This document shows, piece after piece, positions 6,384 through 7,406 of a DNA stretch of 7,406 bases (the first letter of the stretch is position 1; each line of letters begins with the position of its first letter). The translations under genes were made by a program, and so were the position numbers. The DNA is from Oscillospiraceae bacterium (GTDB taxonomy: Bacteria > Bacillota > Clostridia > Oscillospirales > Oscillospiraceae). Location of the stretch: contig SVKT01000082.1 in assembly GCA_015068335.1 (NCBI GenBank), positions 1 through 7,406 on the forward strand, given 5' to 3'. The notes under the pieces are model-generated. The model was not told the DNA's origin. It worked only from the letters and a program-made list of their open reading frames with translations, and did no database searches.

Positions 6384-6389
6384 TATACT
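6384..6389 (+). promoter_or_regulatory. Candidate -10 element for the Xre regulator gene
   Basis: TATACT on the plus strand would start transcription near 6396, about 36 bases before the GTG start. No good -35 is present at 16-18 bases (ACCGAT at 17), and that position lies within the palindrome, so the promoter would be weak or regulator-dependent. It overlaps the opposing -10 of the lipoprotein promoter, so the two promoters should compete for polymerase. Confidence 0.4.
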
Positions 6390-6404
6390 GATTTCGGTTA
6401 ACAT
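6390..6404. repeat. Third copy of the palindrome half-site
   Basis: GATTTCGGTTAACAT repeats the right half of the palindrome (GATATCGGTTAATAT, 6364-6378) with two mismatches in 15 bases, at a centre-to-centre distance of 26 bases. It may be an auxiliary operator over the lipoprotein promoter spacer and the start of regulator transcription. Confidence 0.6.
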
Positions 6405-6431
6405 TCAAGTAGAAAGCGAGGCTTGAATGTT
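6400..6431 (+). promoter_or_regulatory. Inverted repeat enclosing the Xre gene's ribosome binding site
   Basis: AACATTCAAG (6400-6409) and CTTGAATGTT (6422-6431) are a perfect 10-bp inverted repeat. The 12-base loop contains GAGG (6418-6421), and the right arm ends exactly one base before the GTG start codon. As RNA this would present the ribosome site in a loop and bring it close to the start. As DNA it could instead be another protein-binding dyad. Confidence 0.5.
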
Positions 6432-6641
6432 GTGATTTCATACGATAATTTATGGAAAATTATGAGAGAAAAAGGCATTTCGCAATATACCTTAATCAAA
6501 AAGTATAGCATTAGCCCCGCGCAGATCACCCGGCTGAAACGGAACGAAAGCGTCAGCACCCACACCATTGAAATGTTTTGCAGGATCCTCGACTGTCAAG
6601 TTGGCGACATTATGGAATATATCAAAGACGAAGAAAAATGA
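6432..6641 (+). CDS. Small Xre/Cro-CI-type HTH regulator
   Basis: The 69-residue protein is essentially one helix-turn-helix domain of the small single-domain Cro/CI (YozG/HTH_26-like) type. The pattern ISYDNLWKIMREKGISQYTL, then ISPAQITRLKRNESVSTHTI and a final LDCQVGDIMEYI is typical of this family. ISPAQITRLKRNE supplies the DNA-recognition helix. GTG at 6432 is preferred over TTG at 6423: family members begin just before the ISYxxLW motif, and the GAGG at 6418-6421 stands ten bases from GTG but only one from TTG. The gene is divergent from the Cys-repeat lipoprotein. The 30-bp palindrome and its third half-copy lie in the shared region, so it probably represses itself and the lipoprotein. 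No sensor domain or metal-binding residues are evident, so the signal is unknown. It is AT-rich compared with pta and the GGGtGRT gene, suggesting the pair was acquired together. Confidence 0.88.
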   Translation: MISYDNLWKIMREKGISQYTLIKKYSISPAQITRLKRNESVSTHTIEMFCRILDCQVGDIMEYIKDEEK

Positions 6642-6668
6642 CCTCCCCGAAACAGGGAGGTCATTTTG
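6634..6668. terminator. Bidirectional terminator between the Xre regulator and the GGGtGRT gene
   Basis: AAAATGACCTCCC (6635-6647) and GGGAGGTCATTTT (6655-6667) form a perfect 13-bp stem with a 7-base loop. Plus-strand transcripts end in TTTTG and minus-strand ones in TTTTT, so it can serve both convergent genes. The regulator's stop codon (TGA, 6639-6641) lies inside the left arm. Confidence 0.88.
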
Positions 6669-6682
6669 CATTTGATAGATAG

Positions 6683-7406
6683 TTACTTCTGGCTCTCGGC
6701 CACAGCAACGGCGCAGGCCACGGTCATACCGACCATAGGGTTGTTGCCGGCGCCCAAAAAGCCCATCATTTCCACGTGGGCGGGGACGGAGGAGGAGCCT
6801 GCGAACTGGGCGTCGCCGTGCATACGGCCCATCGTGTCGGTCATACCGTAACTGGCGGGGCCGGCGGCCATATTGTCGGGGTGCAGGGTACGGCCGGTGC
6901 CGCCGCCGGAGGCGACGGAGAAGTACTTCTTGCCCTGCTCGATGCACTCCTTCTTGTAAGTGCCGGCGACAGGATGCTGGAAGCGGGTGGGGTTGGTGGA
7001 GTTGCCGGTAATGGAAACGTCCACGCCTTCCAGATGCATAATGGCCACGCCCTCGCGGACGTCGTCGGCGCCGTAGCAGCGGACGTTGGCGCGCTCGGAC
7101 TCGGAGTAGCGGGTCTCCTTGACGATGTTGACCTTGCCGGAGGCATAGTCGAACTGGGTCTGGACATAGGTGAAGCCGTTGATGCGGCTGATGATCTGGG
7201 CGGCGTCCTTGCCCAGGCCGTTCAGGATGACGCGCAGGGGCTCCTTGCGGGCCTTGTTGGCGTTCTTGACGATGCCGATGGCGCCCTCGGCGGCGGCGAA
7301 GCTTTCGTGGCCGGCCAGGAAGGCGAAGCACTTGGTGTCCTCACGCAGCAGCATGGCGCCCAGGTTGCCGTGGCCCAGGCCCACCTTGCGGTCTTCGGCC
7401 ACGGAG
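6683..7406 (-). CDS. GGGtGRT-family protein, C-terminal part (N-terminus beyond window)
   Basis: Some 241 codons are visible, ending at a stop at 6683-6685; the frame stays open to the right edge. It carries the signature GGGTGRT (6887-6907) of the uncharacterised GGGtGRT family (Pfam PF14057, from memory), whose members are about 330 residues, so roughly the first 90 are missing. Other glycine-rich blocks are VGLGHGNLGAML, FAFLAGHESFAAAEGA, VILNGLGKDAAQIISRING and GFLGAGNNPMVGM near the C-terminus. The GTG at 7400-7402 is read as an internal valine (SVAEDRKVGLGHG), because family members continue upstream and no ribosome site can be seen. The biochemical role is unknown; there is no signal peptide in the visible part and it is probably cytosolic. 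The strongly GC-ending codon use resembles that of pta and suggests an abundant protein. Confidence 0.88.
   Translation of the reverse strand, partial: SVAEDRKVGLGHGNLGAMLLREDTKCFAFLAGHESFAAAEGAIGIVKNANKARKEPLRVILNGLGKDAAQIISRINGFTYVQTQFDYASGKVNIVKETRYSESERANVRCYGADDVREGVAIMHLEGVDVSITGNSTNPTRFQHPVAGTYKKECIEQGKKYFSVASGGGTGRTLHPDNMAAGPASYGMTDTMGRMHGDAQFAGSSSVPAHVEMMGFLGAGNNPMVGMTVACAVAVAESQK

Larger units (their letters stand above)
6380..6408 (-). promoter_or_regulatory. Promoter of the Cys-repeat lipoprotein gene
   Basis: On the minus strand TTGAAT (6403-6408) and TACAAT (6380-6385) are 17 bases apart. Transcription would start near 6373, inside the 30-bp palindrome, and the extra half-site (6390-6404) lies in the spacer. 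A protein bound at either site would be expected to block this promoter. Confidence 0.65.

Noticed and set aside
6423..6431. TTG at 6423 as the start of the Xre regulator
   Set aside because: The GAGG site ends one base before it, too close for initiation, and the family starts at the ISYxxLW motif reached from GTG 6432.

Overview
The window looks like chromosome from an anaerobic Gram-positive member of the class Clostridia, most plausibly the Oscillospiraceae group. This is inferred from four things: a short clostridial-type phosphate acetyltransferase, a GGGtGRT-family protein, surface and lipoproteins built for a one-membrane envelope, and strong AGGAGG-type ribosome binding sites with consensus sigma-A promoters. 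No rRNA, tRNA, CRISPR array, transposase or integrase is visible.

Layout, left to right. (a) 1-39: the first 13 codons of an unidentified minus-strand gene, with its own consensus promoter (93-122). (b) 156-2391: a minus-strand transcription unit. A consensus promoter (2363-2391) drives a membrane-anchored LysM/G5/M23 cell-wall peptidase and then, 11 bases after its stop, a RidA-family protein. A strong terminator (150-180) closes the unit. (c) 2310-2621: a 312-base divergent intergenic region holding the peptidase promoter and the pta promoter. (d) 2622-3647: pta on the plus strand, alone between a near-consensus promoter and a strong terminator. It makes acetyl phosphate from acetyl-CoA; no acetate kinase gene is visible here. 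(e) 3651-5055: a minus-strand secreted and anchored surface protein with its own extended -10 promoter. (f) 5093-5130: a 17-bp perfect hairpin. (g) 5179-6667: a visibly AT-richer module made of a Cys/His-repeat lipoprotein (minus) and a divergent small Xre-type regulator (plus). Between them lie overlapping face-to-face promoters, a 30-bp perfect palindrome, a third copy of its half-site and a hairpin around the regulator's ribosome binding site. (h) 6683-7406: the C-terminal part of a GGGtGRT-family protein, convergent with the regulator and sharing a bidirectional terminator with it.

Most of the window is ordinary housekeeping and envelope biology. The part most worth attention is the lipoprotein/regulator module. 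Its 39-residue repeats hold an almost invariant Cys-x9-Cys-x2-Cys-x12-His pattern, and its control region looks like a compact self-regulated switch. Metal binding and autoregulation are inferences, not observations.
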